Positions 7,316 to 15,340 are shown, counted from the first letter of the stretch. The stretch is 26,096 nucleotides of DNA from CAZVAR01 sp964625225 (GCA_964625225.1 CAZVAR010000038.1:1-26096), one strand, 5' to 3'. The notes: generated by a model from the letters alone, not told the origin. Program-made: numbers and translations.

Positions 7316-8364
7316 TATCCCGTCGCCGCTTCCGCCGCGGGGCCGGAGTCGTCGCTCATGCGCTCGAGCTCCGCCCGGACGTCTTCGAGAAATCCATGCT
7401 TGACCATGTCGACGGCAACGCTGATCGCGTTGCCGAACGCGAAGGCGTCGGACCCGCCGTGCCCCTTCACCGTGACGCCATTGAGGCCGAGAAACACCGC
7501 ACCATTGTAGCGCCGTGGGTCCAGGCGCTCACGCAGCTTTCCGAGCGTCCTGCGCGCCAACAGATAGCCGAGGCTCGCCGTCCAGGAGCTCCGGAACGCC
7601 TGCCGCAGGAACTCCGCATAGAGGTGCGCCGTTCCCTCCGCCGTCTTCAACGCGACATTGCCGGTGAAGCCGTCGGTCACCACCACGTCGACCGTGCCGG
7701 CGGCGATGTCGTTGCCTTCGATGAACCCCTCGAAGCGGAGCGGCAGCTCCGTCTGTCGCAATATGGCCGCGGCGGCCCGCACCGCGTCGTGCCCCTTCAG
7801 TTCCTCCGCGCCGACATTGAGCAGCCCGACGGTGGGCCGCTCGATGCCCAGCACGGCACGCGCGAAGATGGCGCCCATCACCGCGAACTGCACCAGATTG
7901 TGGGCATCGCACTCGACGTTGGCGCCGAGGTCGAGCATGGTGCTCTCGCCCCGCAGGGTGGGGAAGAAACCGGCGATGGCCGGACGGTCGACGCCGCGCG
8001 GCATGCGCAGCACGAATTTGGCGAGCGCCATCAGCGCACCGGTGTTGCCGGCCGAGACCACCGCGCTCGCCTCGCCGGCGCGCACGGCCTCGATCGCCAT
8101 CCCCATGCTGGAGGCGCGCCCGGTCCGGAGCGCCGCCGACGGCTTGGCGTCCGCCGTGATCCGATCCGTCGTGTGCCGGATCTCGCAGACCTCGCGCAGG
8201 CGCGGGAGCGATGCAAGCAGCGGGCGGATCTGCTCCGCGTCGCCGCAGAGGAGAAAGCGCGCGTCGGGAAAGCGCTCGCGCGCAATGTCAGCGCCCCGGA
8301 CCACGATGTCCGGGGCGTTGTCGCCGCCCATGGCGTCGAGTGCGATTGTCAACGGGCCGCCCAC
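7315..8364 (-). CDS. plsX: phosphate acyltransferase PlsX
   Basis: This 349-residue enzyme converts acyl-ACP to acyl-phosphate for phospholipid synthesis. Characteristic motifs are TIALDAMGGDNAP at the N terminus, SAGNTGALMALAKFVLRMP, MLDLGANVECDAHNL, NVGAEELKGHD and VVVTDGFTGNVALKTAEG. The reading frame is open to 8499, but the GTG at 8364 is chosen. It sits five residues before the conserved ALDAMGGD, has AGGGAGG 9 nt upstream, and lies after the rpmF stop, whereas the longer form would overlap rpmF. A short polar C-terminal tail follows the domain. It is coupled to fabH downstream. Confidence 0.94.
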   Translation of the reverse strand: MGGPLTIALDAMGGDNAPDIVVRGADIARERFPDARFLLCGDAEQIRPLLASLPRLREVCEIRHTTDRITADAKPSAALRTGRASSMGMAIEAVRAGEASAVVSAGNTGALMALAKFVLRMPRGVDRPAIAGFFPTLRGESTMLDLGANVECDAHNLVQFAVMGAIFARAVLGIERPTVGLLNVGAEELKGHDAVRAAAAILRQTELPLRFEGFIEGNDIAAGTVDVVVTDGFTGNVALKTAEGTAHLYAEFLRQAFRSSWTASLGYLLARRTLGKLRERLDPRRYNGAVFLGLNGVTVKGHGGSDAFAFGNAISVAVDMVKHGFLEDVRAELERMSDDSGPAAEAATG

Positions 8365-8373
8365 GCGGCTAGG

Positions 8374-8380
8374 CCTCCCT
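8374..8380 (-). promoter_or_regulatory. ribosome binding site deciding the plsX GTG start
   Basis: Minus-strand AGGGAGG ends 9 nt before GTG 8364. It supports the non-ATG start over the longer frame that would run back through rpmF. Confidence 0.55.
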
Positions 8381-8395
8381 ATCGGGCCACGCCGC

Positions 8396-8578
8396 TCAGG
8401 CGCCGGCGTTCTCGACCACCTCGCGGCCCCGGTAATGCCCGCAGGACGGGCACACATGGTGCGGCATTGTCCGCTCGCCGCAGTTCGGGCATTCGACATG
8501 CATCGTCGGCTTGAGCCGATGATGCGAACGGCGCATGTCGCGGCGCGACTTGCTGACCTTCTTCTTGGGCACGGCCAT
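8396..8578 (-). CDS. rpmF: 50S ribosomal protein L32
   Basis: A 60-residue basic protein beginning MAVPKKKVSKSRRDMRRSH, the hallmark start of L32. A zinc-ribbon follows with Cys30, Cys33, Cys43 and Cys46 (CPNC and CPSC), so this is the zinc-binding form of L32. It sits between the DUF177 gene and plsX, as in very many bacteria, where the DUF177-rpmF-plsX order is conserved. GGAGAGG lies 10 nt before the ATG. Confidence 0.97.
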   Translation of the reverse strand: MAVPKKKVSKSRRDMRRSHHRLKPTMHVECPNCGERTMPHHVCPSCGHYRGREVVENAGA

Positions 8579-8616
8579 GACGGGAAGTCCTCTCCGGATC
8601 CGGCGAAACGCGCGAG

Positions 8617-8645
8617 TGTCTACACGAATTGACTAGGGGGGGCAA
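8617..8645 (-). promoter_or_regulatory. weak candidate promoter upstream of rpmF
   Basis: In the 68-nt gap between the DUF177 stop and rpmF, minus-strand TTGCCC (8640-8645) and TAGACA (8617-8622) are 17 bp apart. Both are imperfect matches. It would give rpmF-plsX-fabH their own transcription, but readthrough from the DUF177 gene is equally possible. Confidence 0.25.
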
Positions 8646-8646
8646 C

Positions 8647-9267
8647 CTACTCCCCCCGACCCCGACGCTGCGCCAGGATCGCGAAGGGGCTGGGCGGCGG
8701 GGCCGCATCGATGGTCCCCTCCGCGTCCAGCGCCTCGATGCTGGCGTCCGGTGCACGCGGATAGGGGTCGAGCGCGACCGCGAACTGTTGCACGACGGCC
8801 TCGCCAATATCGATGGCGCCGCCATGGATCGGCTCGGGCGGATCCTCCGCCTCCGGGACGATCTCGATCTCTCCCGGTGCCTCGCGCCCGGTCTCGGCGT
8901 CGAGCACCTCCGGGTCGGTGGTGAACCGCATTTCGAAGGCTTCGTCCAGATGGGCGGCAACCGGGTCGAGTGTCACCACGCAGGCCTGCGTGACGTCGGC
9001 GACGAAACGGCCGGTCACGCGCAGCGTGCCGCTGCTGTCTTCGGGATACACCTCGACCGTCGCCGTCAGCCGGTCCAGCGACAGCAGATCGAATCGCCGG
9101 ACCAGCGCCGCCCGCTCCGCCTCCTCGGCGGCGATCTCGCAGACCAGGGCCTGGCCCTCGATCTGGGACAACCGGACGAGCCGGGAAAATTCCGGCGCAG
9201 GCACTCGGGGCTGCGACCGGTCCTGCCGGGTCGCCGGCCGCGCCCTCCCTTGGGCGGCTCTCGCCAT
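8647..9267 (-). CDS. DUF177 / YceD family protein (23S rRNA accumulation protein homologue)
   Basis: This 206-residue protein belongs to the YceD/DUF177 family. The family is linked in E. coli and plants to accumulation of 23S rRNA and is nearly always encoded next to rpmF. Visible hallmarks are an internal cysteine in VTQACVVTLDPV, the acidic central segment, AVVQQFAVALDPYPRAP, and the C-terminal PFAILAQ. A GTG at 9273 is possible, but the ATG at 9267 has GGAGG 7 nt upstream. Its start overlaps the stop of the ubiquinol-cytochrome c chaperone gene region (9270) to within 3 nt, indicating an operon. The function stated is from the family; nothing here proves the mechanism. Confidence 0.85.
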   Translation of the reverse strand: MARAAQGRARPATRQDRSQPRVPAPEFSRLVRLSQIEGQALVCEIAAEEAERAALVRRFDLLSLDRLTATVEVYPEDSSGTLRVTGRFVADVTQACVVTLDPVAAHLDEAFEMRFTTDPEVLDAETGREAPGEIEIVPEAEDPPEPIHGGAIDIGEAVVQQFAVALDPYPRAPDASIEALDAEGTIDAAPPPSPFAILAQRRGRGE

Positions 9268-9269
9268 GG

Positions 9270-9824
9270 TCACCCCTCCGTCACGACCGGCGGCGGGCCG
9301 AAAGCGGCACGCCCTTCGATCAGTTCCGACAAATCCTGGCGACGGAGATTGTCGTCCTCACGCCGCATATAGGCCGCCATCGCAGCCAGCATGTCTTGCG
9401 TCGGCGTCGCCGTCCCGTACAGGTTCCGGCGCAGCGCCTCCGTCAGCACCCCGTCCCCCGGGGCCTCCAGGCCCCGATCGTAGGCGGCGATGCGCCCGTA
9501 CAGCGCCTCCGCCATGCGCTTGACCTTGCCGCCGACGGACAGATCGCCGACACCCATCTCGCGCAGGCTCTCGTCCATGTCGGCAAACATCGTATCGAAC
9601 AGGGCCTGCGCCACGGCCTCGGCTTCGGGCCGACCGCCTGCGTCCCGCCGCAGGCGCCGCAGCAGCAGGAAGACATGGATGCCGACCATTTCGAACCGGC
9701 CGTCGAGCGTATCCGGGACGCCGTACGCGACATAGAAGAGTGGCTGCCGCGCCTGCTCGACCGCCGTCATATACAGGTTCCGGCCCGCGTCCTCACGCCG
9801 CCGATTGCGCCGAAACATCCACAT
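9270..9824 (-). CDS. ubiquinol-cytochrome c chaperone family protein (Cbp3/UQCC1-like)
   Basis: This 184-residue protein resembles the Ubiq_cyt_C_chap family, bacterial relatives of mitochondrial Cbp3/UQCC1 that help assemble cytochrome b into the bc1 complex. Recognisable pieces are YMTAVEQARQPLFYVAYGVPDTLDGRFEMVGIHVFLLLRRL, ALFDTMFADMDESLREMGVGDLSVGKVK-like and ALYGRIAAYDRGL, followed by a helical C terminus. The frame is open to 10061, but ATG 9824 is chosen because family sequence begins here and the upstream part overlaps the divergent bamE. An alternative ATG lies at 9818. The gene order bamE-divergent-chaperone-DUF177 is conserved in alphaproteobacteria and supports the call. Confidence 0.85.
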   Translation of the reverse strand: MWMFRRNRRREDAGRNLYMTAVEQARQPLFYVAYGVPDTLDGRFEMVGIHVFLLLRRLRRDAGGRPEAEAVAQALFDTMFADMDESLREMGVGDLSVGGKVKRMAEALYGRIAAYDRGLEAPGDGVLTEALRRNLYGTATPTQDMLAAMAAYMRREDDNLRRQDLSELIEGRAAFGPPPVVTEG

Positions 9825-9860
9825 GACCCTGCCATTCTCTCCTGCGGCGCCCTGCCGCCG

Positions 9861-9890
9861 TTGACAATGCCACGGGCTCGGTGGGATGTT
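9861..9890 (+). promoter_or_regulatory. candidate promoter of bamE
   Basis: A perfect -35 TTGACA (9861-9866) lies in the divergent intergenic region; the best -10 at 18 bp is GATGTT (9885-9890), a weak match. It would leave a leader of about 80 nt containing a GC hairpin (9911-9917 with 9921-9927). The -35 hexamer is the main support. Confidence 0.35.
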
Positions 9891-9975
9891 CCGCTCCCAA
9901 ATATTTAGTCGCGCGCCCGGGGCGCGCAACCGCGTCGCCGTCTGCGGACGGCGGATTGGAGCAACGATCCACACG

Positions 9976-10458
9976 ATGCGCAGAGCGAAAGGCATCTTCG
10001 GTCTGGCGGTTGCCGTGGCGGCCGCCGGCCTGGTCGGAGCCTGCAGCGGGACCGTCAACAATCACGGACACGTTATGCGCGAGAGTGCGCTGGAGACGCT
10101 GCAGCCGGGGATCTCGACGCGCCAAACCGTTACCCAGGCCTTGGGCTCGCCGTCGAGCGTCGCCGCGTTCGACGATCGGACCTGGTACTATATCGGCCAA
10201 AAGGTCGAGAACCTCGCCTTCTTCAAGCCCCAGACCAAGGAGCGGCAGGTTCTGGTCCTGCGCTTCGATCAGTACGGCGTGCTGGACTCGATGGAGATGC
10301 TCTCGGCCGAGGACGGACGCCAGATCGCCTTCGTGGACCGCGAAACCCCGACTGCGGGCCACGAATTGACCTTCATGGAGCAGCTTCTGGGCAATGTCGG
10401 CCGTTTCAGCGCCCCGGCCGGGGGCATTGGCGGCAGCCGAGGCCCGGGCGGCGTCTGA
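9976..10458 (+). CDS. bamE: outer membrane protein assembly factor BamE (SmpA/OmlA lipoprotein)
   Basis: This 160-residue protein starts with a lipoprotein signal: Arg/Lys-rich n-region, hydrophobic stretch GIFGLAVAVAAAGL and a lipobox VGAC with lipidated Cys at about residue 23. The mature part carries the SmpA/OmlA fold: LETLQPGISTRQTVTQALGSPS, DDRTWYYIGQKVENLAFF and RQVLVLRFDQYGVL. BamE is a periplasm-facing outer-membrane lipoprotein that stabilises the BamA-BamD complex. The start at 9976 is chosen over 9886 because the signal peptide begins there; the Shine-Dalgarno is weak (GGAG about 15 nt upstream). A Gly-rich C terminus (GGIGGSRGPGG) extends past the domain. It is followed by a strong terminator. 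Confidence 0.92.
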   Translation: MRRAKGIFGLAVAVAAAGLVGACSGTVNNHGHVMRESALETLQPGISTRQTVTQALGSPSSVAAFDDRTWYYIGQKVENLAFFKPQTKERQVLVLRFDQYGVLDSMEMLSAEDGRQIAFVDRETPTAGHELTFMEQLLGNVGRFSAPAGGIGGSRGPGGV

Positions 10459-10490
10459 CCCCCCGCAAGTCTACATCGCGGTCGTACGGA

Positions 10491-10524
10491 AAACGGCCCC
10501 GGCGGGTACCCGCCGGGGCCGTTT
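10491..10524. terminator. perfect-palindrome bidirectional terminator
   Basis: AAACGGCCCCGGCGGGT is followed directly by its exact reverse complement, giving a 34-bp perfect palindrome with A/T ends (AAA...TTT on either strand). It lies between the convergent genes bamE (stop 10456-10458) and hppA (stop 10545). The layout fits an intrinsic terminator working in both directions. The U-tract is only three residues long, so efficiency is uncertain. Confidence 0.8.
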
Positions 10525-10544
10525 CGTCGGAGGCCCGGCGCGCG

Positions 10545-12653
10545 TCAGTGCGCCAGGATGGCGAGCAGCAGCAGCGCCACGATGTTGGTAATCTTGATCA
10601 TCGGGTTGACCGCCGGGCCGGCCGTATCCTTGTACGGATCGCCGACCGTATCGCCGGTCACCGCGGCCTTGTGCGCCTCCGAGCCCTTGCCGCCGTGATG
10701 GCCGTCCTCGATGTATTTCTTGGCGTTGTCCCAGGCACCGCCGCCGGCCGTCATCGAGATGGCGACGAACAGCCCGGTCACGATCACGCCCAGAAGCATC
10801 GCGCCGAGCGCGGAGAAGGCCGCCGACTTATCGGCGATCAGCAGGACCACCACGAAGACGACGATCGGCGCGAGCACCGGCAGCAGCGACGGCACGATCA
10901 TCTCCTTGATCGCGGCCCGGGTCAGCAGATCGACGGCACGGCTGTAGTCCGGCTTCGCCCGCCCCTCCATGATGCCGGCGATCTCCTTGAACTGCCGGCG
11001 CACCTCGACCACGACCGATCCGGCCGCGCGGCCGACCGCCGTCATGCTGAGCGCACCGAACAGATAGGGTAGCAGCCCGCCCAGGAAGAGGCCGACCACG
11101 ACATACGGATTGGCCAGCGAGAAGTTCAGCTCGACGCCCTGGAAGTAGGGATACTCCGCCGGGTTGGCGATGAAGTAGTCGAGATCGGAGGTATAGGCCG
11201 CGAACAGCACCAGTGCGCCCAGGCCGGCCGAGCCGATCGCATAGCCCTTGGTAACGGCCTTGGTGGTGTTGCCGACCGCGTCCAACGCGTCGGTCGTCTC
11301 CCGGACCTCCGGCTCGAGTTCCGCCATCTCGGCGATGCCGCCGGCATTGTCGGTGACCGGGCCGTAGGCGTCGAGCGCGACCACCATGCCGGCCAGCGCC
11401 AGCATGCTGGTGACGGCGACCGCGATCCCGAACAGTCCCGCCAGCCCGTAGGCGACGACGATCGCGGCGCAGATGATGACCGCCGGAATGGCCGTCGCCT
11501 CCATCGAGATGGCGAGCCCCTGGATCACGTTGGTACCGTGCCCGGTCGTCGAAGCCTGAGCGACGCTGCGCACCGGCCTGTAGTCGGTGCCGGTATAATA
11601 CTCGGTCACCCATACGATCAGGCCGGTGACGACGAGGCCGGTGACGGCGCACAGGAACAGCGCGAAGCCGCTGAACTCGACCGGGCCGGCCCTGAGCGGC
11701 GTGATGAAGCCGACCACCCACAGGGTGACGAGCGCGATCCCGACCAGCGAAAACAGCGCCGAGGCGATGAACCCTTTGTAGAGGGCGCCCATGATGTTGC
11801 GGCCGGCGCCCAGCTTGACGAAGAAGGTACCGGCAACCGAGGCCAGGATGCAGACGGCACCGATAGCCAGCGGATAGGCCATCATCCAGGGCATCATCTC
11901 GGTGTTCAGGAAGAACAGCGAGGCGAGCACCATCGTCGCGACGACGGTGACGCAATAGGTCTCGAACAGGTCGGCCGCCATCCCTGCGCAGTCGCCGACA
12001 TTGTCGCCGACATTGTCCGCAATCACGGCCGGGTTGCGCGGATCGTCTTCCGGGATTCCAGCCTCGACCTTGCCGACGAGGTCGGCGCCCACGTCGGCCC
12101 CCTTGGTGAAGATGCCGCCGCCGAGACGCGCGAAGATCGAAATCAGGGAGGCGCCGAAACCAAGCGCCACCAGACCGTCGATCAGCGGCCGGCCCGTCAC
12201 GCCCGCCGCGAGCAGCGCGAAATAGTATCCCGCCACCGCCAGCAGGGCGAGGCCGGCCACCAGCATGCCCGTCACGGCACCGGACTGGAAGGCGATCGAA
12301 AGGGCGTGCGCCAGGCCGCGCCGCGCACCCTCCGCGGTCCGCACATTCGCCCGCACCGAGACCAGCATGCCGATATATCCGGCCGCCCCCGACAGCACCG
12401 CGCCGACGAGGAATCCGATCGCCACGACGAAGTCGAGCAGCAATCCGAGGATCACGAAGATCACGATGCCGACGATGCCGATCGTCGTGTACTGCCGGTT
12501 CAGATAGGCACCGGCCCCCTCCTGCACGGCCGCAGCGATCTGCTGCATCCGCTCATTGCCGGCGTCGGCCGCCAGGATGGCGCGACTCGTGTAGACCCCG
12601 TACCCGATGGCCACGAGGCCACAAAGGATGACGAACAAATAGACCGCTGTCAT
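10545..12653 (-). CDS. hppA: membrane-bound proton-translocating pyrophosphatase, K+-independent type
   Basis: This 702-residue integral membrane protein has about 16 transmembrane helices and couples PPi hydrolysis to H+ pumping. The substrate site DVGADLVGKVEAG (about 187-199) and the Asp-rich DNVGDNVGD (213-221) are intact, as is the C-terminal DTVGDPYKDTAGPAVNP (about 668-684). The diagnostic position in GNTTKAVTKG carries Lys465 (with Thr468), where K+-dependent enzymes have Ala; this marks the K+-independent H+-pumping class known from Rhodospirillum rubrum. The frame is open to 12965, but ATG 12653 starts the first hydrophobic segment. It lies at the end of the rib-nusB-thiL block on the same strand and ends at the shared terminator. 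Confidence 0.96.
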   Translation of the reverse strand: MTAVYLFVILCGLVAIGYGVYTSRAILAADAGNERMQQIAAAVQEGAGAYLNRQYTTIGIVGIVIFVILGLLLDFVVAIGFLVGAVLSGAAGYIGMLVSVRANVRTAEGARRGLAHALSIAFQSGAVTGMLVAGLALLAVAGYYFALLAAGVTGRPLIDGLVALGFGASLISIFARLGGGIFTKGADVGADLVGKVEAGIPEDDPRNPAVIADNVGDNVGDCAGMAADLFETYCVTVVATMVLASLFFLNTEMMPWMMAYPLAIGAVCILASVAGTFFVKLGAGRNIMGALYKGFIASALFSLVGIALVTLWVVGFITPLRAGPVEFSGFALFLCAVTGLVVTGLIVWVTEYYTGTDYRPVRSVAQASTTGHGTNVIQGLAISMEATAIPAVIICAAIVVAYGLAGLFGIAVAVTSMLALAGMVVALDAYGPVTDNAGGIAEMAELEPEVRETTDALDAVGNTTKAVTKGYAIGSAGLGALVLFAAYTSDLDYFIANPAEYPYFQGVELNFSLANPYVVVGLFLGGLLPYLFGALSMTAVGRAAGSVVVEVRRQFKEIAGIMEGRAKPDYSRAVDLLTRAAIKEMIVPSLLPVLAPIVVFVVVLLIADKSAAFSALGAMLLGVIVTGLFVAISMTAGGGAWDNAKKYIEDGHHGGKGSEAHKAAVTGDTVGDPYKDTAGPAVNPMIKITNIVALLLLAILAH

Positions 12654-12742
12654 GGGGATGGGCCCCTGTTCTTTGACGTGGGAGGCAGGCCTGCCGGCGC
12701 AGCACGAAGGGCCGCCGATCCGGCCGGCGGAAGGTCGGGCGG

Positions 12743-12771
12743 AAAATGCCAGAACAAAGTACCCAGCGCAA
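12743..12771 (-). promoter_or_regulatory. weak candidate promoter of hppA
   Basis: In the 205-nt gap upstream of hppA, minus-strand TTGCGC (12766-12771) and CATTTT (12743-12748) are 17 bp apart, about 90 nt before the start codon. The gap itself, unusually long for this block, is the main reason to expect a separate promoter. The hexamers are poor matches. Confidence 0.25.
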
Positions 12772-12858
12772 CGCTTCGTCTCGGCCGGTCCGGCAACTCC
12801 CCCAGACGCGACGCGAACGCGCGCCGCCGTTCCGCCCCGCGGACCGCGCGCCCGGGGT

Positions 12859-13299
12859 TCAGCGGATGATCCGCTCCTGGATGTGCGGGAACAGGATGCC
12901 GGCGACCGTACCCGCCCCGAGCATTCGATCCGCGCGCTCCTGCAGCCGGCGCTTGGCGACGGCAAGGTCGAGCGCCGCGCCGCCGGGCCAGTCGAGGGTG
13001 ACGAGATGCGACAGCTCGGTCACGAAGGCGCTCCGCAGCCGGACCATGCTCGGCCGCAACGCGTCGAAGCTCCGGCCCGGGCCGAGCTCGAGTTCGATCC
13101 CGAAGACGATCTGCCCGCGCAAGCTGCCGTCCTTGAGAATGGGCAGCGCGATCGGATCGATCGGGATGAACATGCCGGGCACGCCCGCCGGTGTCGGCAC
13201 GTCCGGCTCGTCCTCGGTCACCAGATACGCGTACGCCGCCCCGCCTCCGCCGGCGAGGAGCAGCAATACAGCCAGGAGAACGGCGATCTTCTTGCCCAT
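12859..13299 (-). CDS. FliL-like single-pass membrane protein
   Basis: This 146-residue protein has an N-terminal transmembrane anchor (residues about 4-27, IAVLLAVLLLLAGGGGAAYAYL) followed by a periplasmic domain. The pattern FIPIDPIALPILKDGSLRGQIVFGIELELG, MVRLRSAFVTELSHLV and AKRRLQERADRMLGAGTVAGILFPHIQER resembles the flagellar basal-body protein FliL. No flagellar gene is nearby; it sits between thiL (25 nt upstream) and hppA on the same strand. The resemblance is by motif reading only, so a stator-associated function should not be assumed. A general membrane-stabilising paralogue (stomatin-like fold) is the alternative. Confidence 0.65.
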   Translation of the reverse strand: MGKKIAVLLAVLLLLAGGGGAAYAYLVTEDEPDVPTPAGVPGMFIPIDPIALPILKDGSLRGQIVFGIELELGPGRSFDALRPSMVRLRSAFVTELSHLVTLDWPGGAALDLAVAKRRLQERADRMLGAGTVAGILFPHIQERIIR

Positions 13300-13324
13300 G
13301 CCCGCGGCTTCTAGCGGGCCGGCC

Positions 13325-14362
13325 TCAATCGCGGGTTAACGGCCCGCGCTCGGATCGGCGATGCTCGAATCCCGCACGGTCGATCCGCAGTACGGTCCCG
13401 TCCGGGGCGAGCACCCGCACGCCGGCCCCTGGCTCCATCCGCCCGATCCTGGTCAACGGTAGGCCGATATCGCGGCCGATGCGCTGCACCGCCGCGGCGG
13501 CATCCGGCGGCACCGTAAAGACCAGCTCGTAATCGTCACCGCCGGTGATCGCCTCGACCAGCAGCCCCGGATCGTCGGCGACCAGGGCGCGCCCGCCGGG
13601 CGACAGCGGCACCCGGGCCGCTTCGATCGTGGCGCCCAGCCGCGATGCCTCGCAGATGTGGCCGAGATCGGCCACCAACCCGTCGGAAATGTCGGCCGCC
13701 GCATGCGCGATCGGCCCGCCGTCACCGCCCGCTAGCGCCTGGCCGAGCGTCAGCCGCGGCTCCGGCCGCCGAAACGCCGCCGCCAGCGACTGCCGCAGGC
13801 CCGGATCGAGCTGCCCGAGGGGCCGTCCCTGAACCGCCCACAGGCCGAAGATCCCGTCGCCGATCGTGCCGGACACGTAGACCAGATCCCCCGCTCGCGC
13901 TGCGCCGCGCGTCAGTGCCCGCCCCGCCGCCACGGACCCGATCGCCGTCAGCGTCAGCGTGAACGGCCCCGTCATACTCACCGTATCGCCGCCGAGCAGG
14001 CCGATCCCGTAGCGGGCCTGATCCCCGGCGAGCGCGGCGGCGAATTCACTCAGCCAGGCCTCGTCGATCTCCGGGGTGAGCGCCAGGTTGAGCAGATAGC
14101 CCTCGGGTCGCGCCCCCATCGCGGCGAGATCCGAGAGGTTCACGCGCAACAGGCGGCGCGCCACGTCACCCGCCGGATCCGCGGCCGGGAAGTGAACCCC
14201 GGCGACGATGGTGTCGGTCGTCAGGACGAGCTGCCGCCCGGGCGGCAGCGTCAGCACCGCCGCGTCGTCGGTCAGCCCCAACGCGGCCGCGTTGCCGGCC
14301 GTCAGCGGCGCGAAATGGCGCCGGATCAGCTCGAACTCACCGAGGTGCGGCTTTTCGCTCAC
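13325..14362 (-). CDS. thiL: thiamine-monophosphate kinase
   Basis: This 345-residue enzyme phosphorylates thiamine monophosphate to thiamine pyrophosphate with ATP. PurM-like superfamily motifs are present: GEFELIRRHFAPL at the N terminus, LTDDAAVL and LVLTTDTIVAGVHF (metal-binding aspartates), RVNLSDLAAMGARP, GLLGGDTV, ADISDGLVADLGHI and GGDDYELVFTVP. The start is set at GTG 14362, directly before SEKPHLGEFELI. No ATG is available without running far into nusB. GGAGGAG lies about 13 nt upstream. The gene overlaps the nusB end by 26 nt, indicating coupling. Confidence 0.93.
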   Translation of the reverse strand: MSEKPHLGEFELIRRHFAPLTAGNAAALGLTDDAAVLTLPPGRQLVLTTDTIVAGVHFPAADPAGDVARRLLRVNLSDLAAMGARPEGYLLNLALTPEIDEAWLSEFAAALAGDQARYGIGLLGGDTVSMTGPFTLTLTAIGSVAAGRALTRGAARAGDLVYVSGTIGDGIFGLWAVQGRPLGQLDPGLRQSLAAAFRRPEPRLTLGQALAGGDGGPIAHAAADISDGLVADLGHICEASRLGATIEAARVPLSPGGRALVADDPGLLVEAITGGDDYELVFTVPPDAAAAVQRIGRDIGLPLTRIGRMEPGAGVRVLAPDGTVLRIDRAGFEHRRSERGPLTRD

Positions 14363-14849
14363 CGGCCGGCCCCATCTCCTCCGCGCGCACGACCCGCGCG
14401 ATCCGGTCGAGGATCGCGTTGGTGAGGGTCGCTTCCCGCTCGGAGAAGAAATCCGCGGTGATATCGACATATTCCTTGATGACCACCCGCGGCGGCACAT
14501 CGCTCCGGCCGACCAGTTCGAACGCGCCCGCACGCAGGATCGCGCGCAGCACCACTTCGAGCCGCTGCGGGTCGCGGCCGGCCGTCATGGCCGAGCCGAT
14601 CAACTCGTCGAGCTGTTCCTTTCGCCCGGCCACCCCCCGCACCACGGCCACGAAGAACTCCGTGTCCGCCGCGAGCAGCAGGCCGTCATGCTCCCGTCCC
14701 AGCCGGTGCTGCAGAAATTGCCGGATGACGGTCTCGACAGGGTCGTCGTTCAGGTCGATCTGATAGAGAGCCTGGACCGCCGCCAGCCGTGCCAGGCGGC
14801 GGCGCGGCGGCCGGCCGCGCCCGGCGGCGGCTCTCGAAGGGTCAGCCAT
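14337..14849 (-). CDS. nusB: transcription antitermination factor NusB
   Basis: This 170-residue all-helical RNA-binding protein acts with NusE (S10) in boxA-dependent antitermination of rRNA operons. It has the Arg-rich N terminus RRRLARLAAVQALYQIDL, a central helical part, DELIGSAM and the C-terminal block RVVIKEYVDITADFFSEREATLTNAILDRIAR, which includes the strongly conserved EYV-IA-F family pattern. The basic N-terminal tail (PSRAAAGRGRPPRRR) is longer than in E. coli NusB. ATG 14849 overlaps the ribH stop by 8 nt; the ribH-nusB order is widely conserved. Confidence 0.94.
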   Translation of the reverse strand: MADPSRAAAGRGRPPRRRLARLAAVQALYQIDLNDDPVETVIRQFLQHRLGREHDGLLLAADTEFFVAVVRGVAGRKEQLDELIGSAMTAGRDPQRLEVVLRAILRAGAFELVGRSDVPPRVVIKEYVDITADFFSEREATLTNAILDRIARVVRAEEMGPAGERKAAPR

Positions 14850-15324
14850 CGGCACCGCCCGCCTCGCCCTCGAACCGACGCTTGAGCGCGAGCGTCGCGA
14901 GACACGCGCGGGCTGCCTCGCCTCCCTTGTTCTTGCGGTCCACAGCGGCACGCACCCGCGCCTGCTCGGCATTCTCGCAGGTCAGCACGCCGAAGCCGAG
15001 CGCCAGCCGATGCCGGATCGCCAGATCCTGGAGGCCGCGAGCCGTCTCCGCACAGATCAGGTCGTAATGGCTGGTCTCGCCCCGGATCACGCAGCCCAGG
15101 CCGATATAGCCGTCGAACCGCGGCCGCCCGCCCGGTGTCGCACCGGCGGCGAGCGCAATCGCGATCGCGACGGGGATCTCGAACGCGCCGGCCACGTCGA
15201 ATCGCTCCCAGGTCGCGCCTGCCCGCTCCAGTTCGGCAACTGTGCCGCACACGAGCTGTTCCGTGATGTCGCGGTAATAGGGCGCCACCACGAGCATGAT
15301 GTGGGGCGCCGGTTCGATGGCCAT
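14842..15324 (-). CDS. ribH: 6,7-dimethyl-8-ribityllumazine synthase
   Basis: This 160-residue enzyme condenses 5-amino-6-ribitylamino-uracil with 3,4-dihydroxy-2-butanone-4-phosphate in riboflavin synthesis, usually as a pentamer or 60-mer. Conserved stretches are VVAPYYRDITEQLV, FDVAGAFEIPVA, YIGLGCVIRGETSHYD (catalytic His86) and GFGVLTCENAEQA with DRKNKGGEAA near the C terminus. It lies 16 nt downstream of ribB and overlaps nusB. Confidence 0.96.
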   Translation of the reverse strand: MAIEPAPHIMLVVAPYYRDITEQLVCGTVAELERAGATWERFDVAGAFEIPVAIAIALAAGATPGGRPRFDGYIGLGCVIRGETSHYDLICAETARGLQDLAIRHRLALGFGVLTCENAEQARVRAAVDRKNKGGEAARACLATLALKRRFEGEAGGADG

Positions 15325-15340
15325 GGTTCGAGGCTGCCGT

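Noticed and set aside
11538..12869. 443-codon plus-strand frame antisense to hppA
   Set aside because: It has a low-complexity charged translation (runs of Asp/Arg/His/Gln) and hppA on the other strand is beyond doubt.
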